Shown here in pieces: positions 1 through 8,563 of a stretch of DNA of 43,405 nucleotides (its first letter is position 1; each line of letters begins with the position of its first letter). Source of the stretch: Candidatus Auribacterota bacterium (GTDB taxonomy: Bacteria > Auribacterota > JAFGBW01 > JAFGJP01); assembly GCA_023144635.1 (NCBI GenBank), contig JAGLFH010000068.1:1-43405 (forward strand), in the 5' to 3' direction. Made by a program: the position numbers and the translations under genes. The notes under the pieces are model-generated. The model had not been told where the DNA came from and made no database searches. It worked only from the letters and a program-made list of their open reading frames with translations.

Positions 1-26
1 TCCCTGTTTTCACAGGGATGACAACG
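1..26 (-). repeat. Hairpin repeat of the TTGTCATCCC family
   Basis: Read on the minus strand this begins TTGTCATCCCTG and ends CAGGGA, so it folds as a short hairpin (TCCCTG at 1-6 with CAGGGA at 12-17). Relatives starting TTGTCATCCC or TTGTCATTCC lie at 8253-8280 and 9863-9908, each with its own self-complementary arms. The loops differ while the flank is kept, which suggests a dispersed family rather than a terminator. The element may continue upstream of the window. Confidence 0.6.
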
Positions 27-307
27 TTTTATCAGTTATTAGTTTTTAGTATTTAGTAAAAAATCTATTTAACCTCTTTTTTATCCTTTCTATTCTCTGT
101 TTTCATTATCTTTTATCTTGTATCTAATTTCCGTCTTACTATTTTTTACTTTTGTTTGATATTTTCAACCTTGAATATTGTAATTTATTTGTGATTTGTG
201 ATTTTCCGCCCGAGGCGGATCCGCCTTTGGAGGAAATTATTGGTGCTTTTCTGTCTTCTATATTCTATTTTCTTTTTTCTTCTGTCCTCTGTCCTCTGTC
301 TTCTGCT
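27..307. repeat. Gene-free spacer with low-complexity repeat words
   Basis: No gene is seen in these 281 bases. Positions 30-60 hold a word based on TTAGT; 190-203 a doubled GTGATTT; 213-226 a perfect 14-base GC palindrome AGGCGGATCCGCCT in an AT-rich background; and 251-306 a run of TCTGTCCTCTG-like units ending two bases before the polA stop codon. The last run is related to copies at 8781-8815, 11961-11999, 36800-36820 and 36975-37014. Short open frames here are low-complexity translations of the words and are not called. Confidence 0.55.
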
Positions 308-2986
308 TTACTCACATTCAAGCCAGTTTTTTCCGCTTTTAACTTTTACCGTAAGGGGAACAATAAGAGAAACTGCATTCATCATCTCTTTTTTTATTAG
401 CTCTATCGATGCATCCTGTTCCTCAACCGGCACTTCAAAAATAAGCTCATCATGTTCCTGAAGAAGCATTAAAAGATTAAGTTTCTTTTCTTTAACAGCA
501 CGTGAAATGTTGATCATTGCAACTTTTATAATATCAGCAGCACTTCCCTGAATAGGAGTGTTTACAGCAATATGTTCACCCATGACTTTTATTCTCGGAT
601 TGAAACTGTTTATCTCAGGTACATGACGTATTCTTCCAAGTATTGTACGTGCTATTCCAGTGATACGCGTACTTTCTTTTACTTCTTCAATAAAACGGCT
701 AACACCAGGATGTGTGATAAAATACTCATTAATAAAAGTATTAGCTTCATTTAAAGAGATCCCTGTATCACGAGATAGTTTCCTCGGTCCCATACCGTAT
801 ATTATGCCAAAGTTTATAGCTTTTGCTTGTGATCTATAAAAAGGTGTGACTTTATCTTCATCAATATGAAAAATAAGAGAAGCAGTCTGGGTATGAATAT
901 CTTTATTGTTTTCAAATGCATTGATCAGCTTTTTATCTCTACTTAAGTGCGCAAGCACACGCAGCTCAATTTGAGAATAGTCTGCGCAAATAAGTATGTG
1001 TCCTTCTTCAGCGACAAAAGCTTTTCTTATAAGAGATCCTACTTTGCTTCTTATAGGAATATTTTGTAAGTTAGGATCAGTTGAAGATAAGCGTCCTGTT
1101 TGTGTTATTGCCTGATGAAATTGTGTATGAAGACGCATAGTTTCACTTCTGCAAAGCTTTGGCAAAGTATCTATATATGTATTCTTTATTTTATTAAGGC
1201 TCCTGTGTTTAAGAATTTTTTCAACAATAGCTATATCTTTGTAATCAATTAGGACATCAATTGCAGTAGAATAACCAGTTTTACTTTTTTTTACTTTTTT
1301 TATTTTCTTAATATCCTGTATTTTAATCTTTTCAAATAACACTTCACCAAGCTGTTTTGGTGAATTAATATTAAATTTAAGACCTGTATCATCATAGATC
1401 TCCGTCTCAAGTCTGTATATTTCAGAACCAACTTTATGAGTAAGATCATGCAGGAAGGGTACATCAAGTTTAACACCTTTTTGTTCCATCATAAAAAGAA
1501 CATTAACAAGCGGCATCTCAACATCATAAAAAAGACTATCCATCTTTTCTTCTTTTAGTTTTTCCTCCAAAACTGGTAAAAGCCGCAAGCATACATCTGA
1601 ATTTTCGCATGAGACTTTTGATATCTCATCTTTTGTTAGCTCCATAGGATCTATTTTTTTTATATTTTTACCTGTCAATCGCTCAAAGGTCTCTTTTTGA
1701 AAATTTAAGTGATCTAAGGATAGTACGCTAATTGAAGGTTCTCTTGAAGAAGGAGATAAAAGAAAACCTGATAACATAGTATCAAAACAAATATTTTTTA
1801 TTGATATACCCAGTTTATCTGCTAGAAGCATCTGATTCTTCATATCATGACATATTTTATCTATTTTATTATCTTCTAAAATACTTTTAAGAGCTTTTAT
1901 TATATTTTTAGAATTTGTAAAAAGATCAAAATAAAAAGCCTGTTTTTCTTTTATAGAAAAAGAAACGCCAAGTATTGATAGTCCGTCACTTGATGCAAGG
2001 GAAGTGATATCAAAAGCAAAGCTATCACTTCTGGTAAGTTCTTTAACGATTTCTTGAGCATCTTCTTCTTTAACGATTTTATAATCGGCTATTTCTTCTT
2101 TATCTGTATCTGCTATATCTTTTAAAAAACTTACCAATTCAAGTTCATGAAACATCTTAGCAAGCTGAGTGCGGTTCCATGGTTTTACAGTTAAATCTTC
2201 AATTTTATGACACGCTTCAACATCGGTTTTAATAGTAACAAGGTATTTACTTAATATAAAATCATTATATCCTGCTTCTAATTTTTCTCTCAGTTTATCA
2301 GGTGTCACTTCATCTATTTTTTTAAAAAGCTCATCAGCTGAACCAAATTTATTTAGAAGCTTCTCTGCTGTTTTTGCACCTATACCCTTAACACCCGGAA
2401 CATTATCACTGGAATCTCCCATAAGAGCAAGGAAGTCAATTATCATCTCTGGCAAAACACCGAATTTCTCTTTAACATGAGGGGTGCTTAAATATTTATC
2501 TGTTTCATCTTTTGATTTTGCTCGAAGGTTATAAATATTTATATCTTTTGATATCAACTGAAAAAAATCTTTATCTGCGGTGACTATAAATGTCTTAAGA
2601 TTTTGCTCTTTTGCCTTAAGTGCAAGTGTTCCTATGATATCGTCAGCCTCAACACCTGATCTTCTGATCAAAGGTATATTAAATGCGTTTATTAGTTCAT
2701 CAACAAGAGGTATCTGTTCAACCAACTCATCAGGCATTTTCTCACGTGTTGCTTTATATAAAGGATATTTAACATGCCTGAAGGTAGGTTCCGGAGCATC
2801 AAAAATAACTGCAATATAACTTGGTGATTCCTCTCTTAATATTTTAAGAAGAGTTGCTCCAAACCCATATATAGCGCTGGTATTCACACCTTTTGAATTA
2901 ATTAGTGGATTTCTTATAAATGCAAAAAAAGACCGGTAAAGAAGCGCAGACCCATCGATCAAAAATATTTTTTTCTTTCTACTCAT
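308..2986 (-). CDS. polA: DNA polymerase I with inactive proofreading domain
   Basis: DNA polymerase I fills gaps in DNA repair and removes RNA primers from Okazaki fragments. The 892-residue protein has the full three-domain layout. The 5' nuclease domain (about 1-290) carries FLIDGSALLYR, the acidic EADD (113-116), TADKDF and GDSSDNVPG. A 3'-5' exonuclease fold follows (about 300-485). The polymerase domain (about 490-892) has motif A with D669, the O helix RSQAKAINFG (R718, K722, F726, Y730) and motif C HDE (845-847). Against E. coli Pol I the proofreading residue D355 is kept (D326), but E357, D424 and D501 align with T328, Q385 and N462, so proofreading should be lost, as in Taq and Bst. 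The start ATG has AAGGA about 12 bases upstream. The gene is transcribed divergently from the flagellar block. Confidence 0.97.
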   Translation of the reverse strand: MSRKKKIFLIDGSALLYRSFFAFIRNPLINSKGVNTSAIYGFGATLLKILREESPSYIAVIFDAPEPTFRHVKYPLYKATREKMPDELVEQIPLVDELINAFNIPLIRRSGVEADDIIGTLALKAKEQNLKTFIVTADKDFFQLISKDINIYNLRAKSKDETDKYLSTPHVKEKFGVLPEMIIDFLALMGDSSDNVPGVKGIGAKTAEKLLNKFGSADELFKKIDEVTPDKLREKLEAGYNDFILSKYLVTIKTDVEACHKIEDLTVKPWNRTQLAKMFHELELVSFLKDIADTDKEEIADYKIVKEEDAQEIVKELTRSDSFAFDITSLASSDGLSILGVSFSIKEKQAFYFDLFTNSKNIIKALKSILEDNKIDKICHDMKNQMLLADKLGISIKNICFDTMLSGFLLSPSSREPSISVLSLDHLNFQKETFERLTGKNIKKIDPMELTKDEISKVSCENSDVCLRLLPVLEEKLKEEKMDSLFYDVEMPLVNVLFMMEQKGVKLDVPFLHDLTHKVGSEIYRLETEIYDDTGLKFNINSPKQLGEVLFEKIKIQDIKKIKKVKKSKTGYSTAIDVLIDYKDIAIVEKILKHRSLNKIKNTYIDTLPKLCRSETMRLHTQFHQAITQTGRLSSTDPNLQNIPIRSKVGSLIRKAFVAEEGHILICADYSQIELRVLAHLSRDKKLINAFENNKDIHTQTASLIFHIDEDKVTPFYRSQAKAINFGIIYGMGPRKLSRDTGISLNEANTFINEYFITHPGVSRFIEEVKESTRITGIARTILGRIRHVPEINSFNPRIKVMGEHIAVNTPIQGSAADIIKVAMINISRAVKEKKLNLLMLLQEHDELIFEVPVEEQDASIELIKKEMMNAVSLIVPLTVKVKSGKNWLECE

Positions 2987-3080
2987 AAAAGTTTTACGTT
3001 CCTTGTTATTAATTTAGAAGATTATAATATCATCAAAAGGGAAGCAGGACAAGGAGATGAAAAAAAAGAAAAAGAGGAAT

Positions 3081-3104
3081 GGGACGCAGATTAACGCAGA
3101 TAAA
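3081..3104 (+). repeat. ACGCAGAT word, copy 1 of an inverted pair
   Basis: Two ACGCAGAT units in tandem followed by an A-run. The reverse complement of this word lies at 3337-3360, so the pair brackets about 230 bases of other repeat words. A related form built on ACACAGAT is at 8090-8120, and a half copy (ATCTGCGTCC) is at 8411-8421. Confidence 0.7.
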
Positions 3105-3336
3105 AAAGGATCAGAGGCGGAAAAGGGTTACGGTGTTACAGGGTTCAAGGTGCACTCCGTGCGATATTATATTGGATAACCACGCTTGTCATGAGCTTGT
3201 CGAATGGGAAATACACGGAGGGGACACGGGAAAAGTCAAAAGCAAGAAGTGGGGGAAATAAGTAGGATAGTCAATGGTCAGAGGGGAAAAACTTAAGAAG
3301 GATGAAGGACAACCGCTTTGTTTTTTTCTAATCCTC
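3105..3336. repeat. Gene-free spacer packed with repeat words between polA and fliK
   Basis: No supportable gene. Visible words are GGGTTACGGTGTTACAGGGTT (about 3125-3145), a CTTGTCATGAGCTTGTCGAA word (3185-3204) and a purine-rich ACACGGAGGGGACACGGG run (3212-3229). An open frame at 3079-3261 covers these words but has no homology, only a chance start, and repetitive composition, so it is treated as spurious. Confidence 0.6.
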
Positions 3337-3361
3337 AAAATCTGCGTTTATCTGCGTCCAA
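3337..3361 (-). repeat. ACGCAGAT word, copy 2 (inverted)
   Basis: Near-exact reverse complement of the word at 3081-3104: tandem ATCTGCG units ending in TCC. It completes an inverted pair that could fold into a long stem or mark the ends of an inserted cassette. Nothing coding lies between the copies. Confidence 0.7.
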
Positions 3362-3425
3362 TTATATAATGTCGTCGTAAACTCCTTATTTTCTTCTTTG
3401 TACTAACGGAAAAAGTTTCCTTTCA

Positions 3426-3446
3426 AAAAGGTAATAATTACCTTTT
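3426..3446. promoter_or_regulatory. Perfect 10-bp-arm palindrome upstream of fliK
   Basis: AAAAGGTAAT, one A, then ATTACCTTTT. The arms match at all ten positions. It lies about 150 bases upstream of the sigma-54 promoter of fliK, a distance at which bacterial enhancer-binding proteins usually bind, so it is a candidate activator site. It could also be just another spacer repeat. No second copy was noticed. Confidence 0.35.
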
Positions 3447-3577
3447 AAAATTTGTGTTTATCGGCACTTAATCTTGAAAAGTTTAGCACTTTTTTTAACG
3501 TGCATATAAACAGCCTGTTTGCTTAATGTTACAAGTGCATAATTTTATTTCCAACAACTCCTTTTTGTTGCAATAGG

Positions 3578-3593
3578 TGGCATATGTCTTGCT
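3578..3593 (+). promoter_or_regulatory. Sigma-54 (-24/-12) promoter of the fliK-flgD-flgE unit
   Basis: TGGCA, six bases, then TTGCT: the invariant GG (3579-3580) and GC (3591-3592) are separated by exactly ten bases, as sigma-54 requires. The predicted start of transcription, 12 bases after the GC, is about 3604, six bases before the ATG of fliK at 3610. Sigma-54 control of hook and rod genes is well known in other bacteria, and this window also encodes an NtrC-family activator (39958-41403). Confidence 0.75.
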
Positions 3594-3609
3594 TTTACAA
3601 TTGCCAGTT

Positions 3610-5406
3610 ATGATTAATATCCAACAAAATTTATATTCCTTTGTTTTAAGCCAGAGGTTTGATACCAGTACAGATATCTTTCAGAAAATGGGGGAGGGAG
3701 TTGGCAATCCGTTTGAATCTGAGTTCAAGAAGATTCTTCATGACCTCAAACCTCAACCCCAAAACACCTCCCATGAGGATCAGGTGGAAGCTAAAGCTCC
3801 CCCATTTAATGAAAGCGATAACACAATATCTGAGTCATCAGAAGAAAATATCAACGCTAAAGATGAATATACCGATTCAAAAGAAAATGATTCTGTTAAA
3901 GATGAAGAAAATGAAAGACCAGAAGAAACAGAAAGAATAGAATCAAGTGATACCAATTCAGTTACTGACACCAACACACTTGATAGCGCTGAATTAGAAG
4001 AAGGAATTAAAGAACTTCTTGCAAGTATTCAGGAACTTTTACAAAAAATGCAGTTGCAGGCAGCACAGCAAAATATAAGTATTGTAAAAGTAAGCAGCAC
4101 AAATATAAATAATAGCGGTACTATAACAAGCACACTTAATAAAATAAAAGCATCACTTCAAAAAGTACTTGCAGGCCTTCCTAACGATCAATCGCAAAAA
4201 AACTCACAATTTACATTCCAGTTATCAGCAATAATGATAAAACAGGAAAAAGTAATACCTATGAATAATGCGGACAATCTGAATATTCAGGGCGAGCTTA
4301 CACGTATACTTGAAAACATGAATAAAGATATTTTTAATATAACTCCTAAAGACATAAACACTATGCTTAAAAATGTAAAGAAGATACTTAATAATAATAC
4401 ATCTATAAAACTTTCTCTAAAACTTGAAAGCGTACAATTCAGTGGTGAGTTACAAGATAGTGTTGGATCTATAAATAATGTAATAGATAAAATGAAAGAA
4501 CTTTATCTTGCGCTTAATCCTCTTGGAAGAAGAGATGCAAAATTAAATGAGATCACAAAAAATGTAACTAATTCAACTAATAACTTATTAGAGGGATTTT
4601 CACCAAAAGAACTCTTTGTAAAAGCTCCTGAAATCCCACCAATAGTAAAAGATATTTTTGAAAGTCTTAAAGAGATGCTACCAGATCAAAAATCTCCAGC
4701 AGATACTCTAGCTATGATAAAAGATATCCTTGCCGAGCATAAAGGGCAAGTTAGTGAAGTAAATGATATGCTTGGAAATCAATCAAAAGATTTTGGTTCA
4801 CAGGAAAAACCAATGCAGATGCAGATAATCGAAAACATAGCAAAAATGACTGAAAAAGTACAGGGTAATGAGATAAGCGAACAAACAACAAAAAGCAAAT
4901 TCACAAACCTTCTTGACCAGTATTTAAAAGCTGAAGAGAACGTTATGAATCAAGTAACAAAAAATGCAAGATTATTTCTTCGTCCCGGCATAACACGCAT
5001 GACAATAGATCTTAATCCTCCGGACCTTGGGAAATTAAATTTAAAAATTGAAATGGATAATGATGTTTTAGCAGGAAAGATACGTGTTGAAAATATAACT
5101 GTTAAAAATATTATAGAAACTAATTTACCGCAGTTAAAAGAAACATTAAATAATTTAGGAATAACAGTTGAAAAAATGGATGTATTTGTAAAATCTGAAG
5201 GTGAAAGTTATCAGGATGCTTATGCTCAACTAGAAAATGCATTTGGAAACACCTTTAAAAGTGGATCAAATGAGCAGGAAAGCAACGGCTCGAACGCTTT
5301 CGCAGAATCTAGTGAAACAGATGATGAAAATGTTATAAGTTTAGAAGAAAAACTTGGTCTTATAAAAATGAATGACGGCACCATAAAAGTAAACCTTGTG
5401 GGGTGA
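3610..5406 (+). CDS. fliK: Flagellar hook-length control protein FliK
   Basis: FliK measures hook length and switches the export apparatus from hook to filament substrates. The C-terminal Flg_hook domain is clear (about residues 455-540: MTIDLNPPDLGKLNLKIEM and a following helix-rich part). The rest is a hydrophilic, Ser/Glu/Asn/Lys-rich secreted ruler region, typical of the family. The reading frame stays open to a GTG at 3577, but that codon lies inside the sigma-54 promoter, so translation must begin downstream. The ATG at 3610 gives 598 residues. It has no Shine-Dalgarno sequence and would follow a leader of only about six bases. The stop is three bases before flgD, so the two are coupled. 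Identity is strong; the exact start is uncertain. Confidence 0.9.
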   Translation: MINIQQNLYSFVLSQRFDTSTDIFQKMGEGVGNPFESEFKKILHDLKPQPQNTSHEDQVEAKAPPFNESDNTISESSEENINAKDEYTDSKENDSVKDEENERPEETERIESSDTNSVTDTNTLDSAELEEGIKELLASIQELLQKMQLQAAQQNISIVKVSSTNINNSGTITSTLNKIKASLQKVLAGLPNDQSQKNSQFTFQLSAIMIKQEKVIPMNNADNLNIQGELTRILENMNKDIFNITPKDINTMLKNVKKILNNNTSIKLSLKLESVQFSGELQDSVGSINNVIDKMKELYLALNPLGRRDAKLNEITKNVTNSTNNLLEGFSPKELFVKAPEIPPIVKDIFESLKEMLPDQKSPADTLAMIKDILAEHKGQVSEVNDMLGNQSKDFGSQEKPMQMQIIENIAKMTEKVQGNEISEQTTKSKFTNLLDQYLKAEENVMNQVTKNARLFLRPGITRMTIDLNPPDLGKLNLKIEMDNDVLAGKIRVENITVKNIIETNLPQLKETLNNLGITVEKMDVFVKSEGESYQDAYAQLENAFGNTFKSGSNEQESNGSNAFAESSETDDENVISLEEKLGLIKMNDGTIKVNLVG

Positions 5407-5409
5407 AAT

Positions 5410-5865
5410 ATGTGGACATCAGGAACAAATGAAATTTATCAAAGCGCAGGATTTGCTGGAACTGAACAGACAAGCACGGAGAAAAAACCTGGTGATGTCA
5501 ATAAACAGGATTTCATGCTTTTACTTATGGCTCAGCTTCAGAATCAGGATCCAAGTGAACCGGTAAGCAACAGTGAATTTTTAGCTCAACTTGCACAATT
5601 CAACCAGATGGAAGCAATGTCAAATATGGGTGAAAACATCGAGGCACTTGTAAAAACCAACAACATGGCAAGAGGCGGGTCTTTAATAGGACGCGTTATA
5701 ACAGGAGTGGATAAATTTACAGGTGAAAGTGTTCGCGGGTTTGTTGCAAAAGTATCTATGCTGGATGATGAAGTAACACTTCATACAGAACAATATGATA
5801 GTGAAGGAAACTTCCTTGGTCAAAATGATGTATTAATGGATAGCATCACAGAAATAGAATTTTAA
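5410..5865 (+). CDS. flgD: Flagellar hook capping protein FlgD
   Basis: FlgD caps the growing hook and promotes addition of FlgE subunits. The N-terminal FlgD signature is present (KQDFMLLLMAQLQNQDP, about 33-49, followed by SNSEFLAQLAQFNQMEAM). At 151 residues the protein is short: the C-terminal Tudor/Fn3-like part seen in E. coli (about 230 residues) is reduced to a single small beta domain, a form also known in Gram-positive bacteria and spirochaetes. GGGGTGA upstream of the ATG overlaps the fliK stop and serves as ribosome-binding site. Confidence 0.93.
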   Translation: MWTSGTNEIYQSAGFAGTEQTSTEKKPGDVNKQDFMLLLMAQLQNQDPSEPVSNSEFLAQLAQFNQMEAMSNMGENIEALVKTNNMARGGSLIGRVITGVDKFTGESVRGFVAKVSMLDDEVTLHTEQYDSEGNFLGQNDVLMDSITEIEF

Positions 5866-5928
5866 TCATAAAAAACTATGAAAATAAAGTTTAAATATAA
5901 TAGTAACTTATAGTAAAGGAGCCTAATT

Positions 5929-8004
5929 ATGAGTATTCGTTCATTGTTATCAGGTGTGTCGGGTCTCCGAAATTTCCAGTTTCAGCTAGATGTTGTTGGT
6001 AACAACATTGCAAACTCCCAGACCCCGGGATTTAAATCACAGCGCGTTACTTTTCAGGACCTTCTAACGCAGACCATACGTGGTGCTACAGGCCCTTCTG
6101 CTGATGGTTCAACAGGTGGTACTAACCCTCAGGAAGTAGGACTAGGTTCATCTGTAGGTGCTATTGATACTGACCTTACTCAAGGTAATATCCTTAGTAC
6201 AGGCCGCCTTACCGACCTTGCAATACAAGGTGAGGGCTTTTATAAGTTAAGTGATGGAACAAGTACATACTTTAGCCGTGCAGGAGCGTTTGATATTGAT
6301 GCTGACGGATACTTTGTAAGTACGACTACCGGTTATATTGTACAAGGCTATAACGCTACAGCAGGTATACTTGGAACTGCAGTTGAAAATATTCAGCTTC
6401 CTGTTGGTATTGTCCTTCCTGCTCAGGAAACAGATACAGTAAGTCTTGTTGGAAACCTTGATGCATCAGCATCACAAATAGGTACTGTTCTTACTACAGA
6501 TCAAATAATAGCAATAGAATCAGCAGGAGATGATACTGATCTTGACGGCCTTTATTCAACTGGTGATCTTGATGCACGTATTGCAGGACTTCAGTCAGGA
6601 ACAACAAGCGTTACTCTAACTGATGAAGCAGCAAATACTGAAATATATACTTATACAACAGGAACAGTTTCAGGTAATTTTTTTAATTCTTTAGATGATC
6701 TTGCTGCCGCTATTACAGTAGATTTTAATGCAGCCGGATATAACACGTTAACAGCAGCTTTAACAACATCAGGAGAATTGCAGTTAACAAATCTTGACGG
6801 AGCAGCAACAGAGGCTGTAACAGTATCATCAAACAACAGTTCTTTAAATACAGCTTTAACAGACCTTACTGCAACAATAGGAATAGCTGGTACCATTACA
6901 AGTGATGAATTTTCTCATACTGCAATTGGGACAGATCCTTTAGTTAATTTAAGAAATGCTACAGGAACAACACTTGGACTTCTTGCAGGAGACACAATAA
7001 ATCTTTCTGCAGATGTCGGAAATAACAATATTACAGGAACGCAACTAGTACTTGCAAATACTGTTGCAACATGGCTAGGTTCAATCAAAATTGATCTTGC
7101 TCTTGAAGCAGATGTTGAAATAACTAATGGACAAGTTGTTATCACAGGAAATGGTGGTTCTCTTTACGCGTTAAGTGATGTTGATCTAACATCTAATTTG
7201 GGGGCTGCAGCATTTGATGCTGTTTATGATGATACAACAGGAAACTGGTCAAGTTCACAGACTGCAGCTGATAATTATTCGACATCTTTTCTTGCTATAG
7301 ACTCTGATGGTGCTGCTCATACTGTTAGTGTTAAATTTAATATTCGTGATGCTTCAGGCGGTCTTGCACAATGGGTGTGGGATATGGAAAGCGTTGAAAC
7401 CTCAAGCGGAACTCAAGAATTATTTTCCAGTAATGCGAATGCTGCATATCAAGATGGAACTTTAAGTTTTACTGGAGATGGTTCACTCGCAGCATTTACA
7501 CCAAGCAGTGCAACAATAGTTACTACAGGTATTGCCAATGATCTCCTCATAACTCTTTCAACTGGAACAATTGGTGCTTATGATGGTTTAGTTCAATTTG
7601 AAAACTCCTCTAGCGCCCGTTTTTCTGATATTACTGGTTATGCATCAGGTGAACTTCAAACAATTACAGCAAACTCTGAAGGAATCATTACAGGAAACTT
7701 TACAAACGGTCAGAACCAGACTCTGGCACAACTTGTTCTATCAACATTTGATAACCCATCTGGTCTTTCACGTAGTGGTAATAACCTTTTTAAATCTACG
7801 ATCAACTCCGGTGTTGCAAGTGACGGCGCTCCGGGAGTAGGCGGAAGAGGTTCTCTTGTACCATCTGCACTTGAAGGCTCTAATGTTGACCTTGCTGCAG
7901 AGTTTGTTAACCTTATTACTGCACAACGTGGTTTCCAGACAAATGCACGTGTTATTACAACAGCTGATACGATCCTTGGAGAACTCGTAAGAATCGTCAG
8001 GTAA
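5929..8004 (+). CDS. flgE: Flagellar hook protein FlgE, long form
   Basis: Structural protein of the hook. The N-terminal rod signature (LLSGVSGLRNFQFQLDVVGN and NIANSQTPGFKSQRV) and the C-terminal helix (SNVDLAAEFVNLITAQRGFQ) are canonical and form the D0 coiled coil. At 691 residues it is much longer than the 400-residue E. coli protein. The extra sequence is a Ser/Thr/Ala/Asp-rich beta region (about 190-590), presumably surface-exposed domains. It contains two pieces that look like diverged copies of one beta unit (about 220-290 and 345-410). The gene has no cysteine codons and is less AT-rich than its neighbours. AAAGGAG lies 8 bases before the ATG. A terminator follows at 8049-8072. Confidence 0.96.
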   Translation: MSIRSLLSGVSGLRNFQFQLDVVGNNIANSQTPGFKSQRVTFQDLLTQTIRGATGPSADGSTGGTNPQEVGLGSSVGAIDTDLTQGNILSTGRLTDLAIQGEGFYKLSDGTSTYFSRAGAFDIDADGYFVSTTTGYIVQGYNATAGILGTAVENIQLPVGIVLPAQETDTVSLVGNLDASASQIGTVLTTDQIIAIESAGDDTDLDGLYSTGDLDARIAGLQSGTTSVTLTDEAANTEIYTYTTGTVSGNFFNSLDDLAAAITVDFNAAGYNTLTAALTTSGELQLTNLDGAATEAVTVSSNNSSLNTALTDLTATIGIAGTITSDEFSHTAIGTDPLVNLRNATGTTLGLLAGDTINLSADVGNNNITGTQLVLANTVATWLGSIKIDLALEADVEITNGQVVITGNGGSLYALSDVDLTSNLGAAAFDAVYDDTTGNWSSSQTAADNYSTSFLAIDSDGAAHTVSVKFNIRDASGGLAQWVWDMESVETSSGTQELFSSNANAAYQDGTLSFTGDGSLAAFTPSSATIVTTGIANDLLITLSTGTIGAYDGLVQFENSSSARFSDITGYASGELQTITANSEGIITGNFTNGQNQTLAQLVLSTFDNPSGLSRSGNNLFKSTINSGVASDGAPGVGGRGSLVPSALEGSNVDLAAEFVNLITAQRGFQTNARVITTADTILGELVRIVR

Positions 8005-8048
8005 GACACGGATTAAAGTAAATAAAAATAAGTAGTTTGACCAGAAGG

Positions 8049-8072
8049 CCTGGGAAGGATCCCGGGTTTTTT
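8049..8072 (+). terminator. Rho-independent terminator after flgE
   Basis: CCTGGG pairs with CCCGGG (one T-G pair) across a six-base loop and is followed by six T residues. It lies 45 bases after the flgE stop and separates the fliK-flgD-flgE unit from flbD onwards. Confidence 0.85.
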
Positions 8073-8089
8073 GGTTTTAAAAACAATTA

Positions 8090-8120
8090 GCCACAGATGC
8101 ACACAGATAAACACAGATGA
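8090..8120 (+). repeat. ACACAGAT word (GCCACAGATGCACACAGAT type)
   Basis: Three CACAGAT units in a row followed by an A-run, related by G-to-A changes to the ACGCAGAT word at 3081-3104 and 3337-3361. It directly follows the flgE terminator. Confidence 0.65.
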
Positions 8121-8139
8121 AAAAAAGAAAGCAAAGTAA

Positions 8140-8176
8140 GTAGGGGCACATAATCATTTGCCCTTGTAAAAATTGA
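8140..8176 (+). repeat. GTAGGGGCAC...GCCC.TGTAAA word, copy 1
   Basis: GTAGGGGCAC at 8140-8149 and GCCCTTGTAAA at 8160-8170. The same two blocks, with a different centre, recur at 8851-8882. Confidence 0.6.
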
Positions 8177-8374
8177 AAGCAGCTTGTCATGTTTGCGAGG
8201 ACATTGCTAATTTAACCATGAAGAAAAATAGAAAGAAATAAAAAGCAAAATGTTGTCATCCCGCGACAAGACAGCGGGATCTACATAAAAGAACATGTAT
8301 AAAGAAGGTTCTAGTTTCTTGCTTATAACTTACAGTTGGGAAAACCTAATATGACGTGAATTAACACTGCTAAA
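8177..8374. repeat. Gene-free spacer with TTGTCATCCC hairpin
   Basis: This is part of the 559-base gap between flgE and flbD, with no gene. It holds an A/G-rich ACCATGAAGAAAAATAGAAAG word (8215-8235) and the TTGTCATCCCGC repeat (8253-8280), whose arms ATCCCGC (8258-8264) and GCGGGAT (8274-8280) are perfectly complementary. The family recurs at 1-26 and 9863-9908. Confidence 0.55.
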
Positions 8375-8399
8375 TTCTTCAGAACGTTGTTCTGAAGAA
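8375..8399. promoter_or_regulatory. Perfect 11-bp-arm inverted repeat upstream of flbD
   Basis: TTCTTCAGAAC, GTT, then GTTCTGAAGAA: a perfect hairpin with a three-base loop. No T-run follows on either strand, so it is not an ordinary terminator. It lies about 165 bases before flbD and upstream of a weak sigma-70-like site (TTGCAA at 8466, TAATAT at 8490, spacer 18). It could be an operator or a folded repeat. Confidence 0.4.
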
Positions 8400-8563
8400 A
8401 AGATCCTGAAAATCTGCGTCCTATTTCTCTTTTCTTTGTGTCTAGAGTCTAATCTTAATCTTTTCTTGCAACAGGTATATAATATGCTTTAATATAAAAA
8501 TCATTAAAATATATTATATATTTTATACAAAATGTCGAAATTTTATAATAGAGTGAGGTAAAA

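Noticed and set aside
152..461. Overlapping open frames at the window start
   Set aside because: They translate a TTCTGTCCTCTG-type repeat and the antisense end of polA. Composition is low-complexity.
3079..3261. Open frame of 60 codons between polA and fliK
   Set aside because: It is made of repeat words (ACGCAGAT, GGGTTACGG, CTTGTCATGAGC), has no recognisable protein pattern and no credible ribosome-binding site.
7710..8009. Antisense frame opposite the flgE 3' end
   Set aside because: It mirrors the conserved FlgE C-terminus; there is no start signal and no homology.
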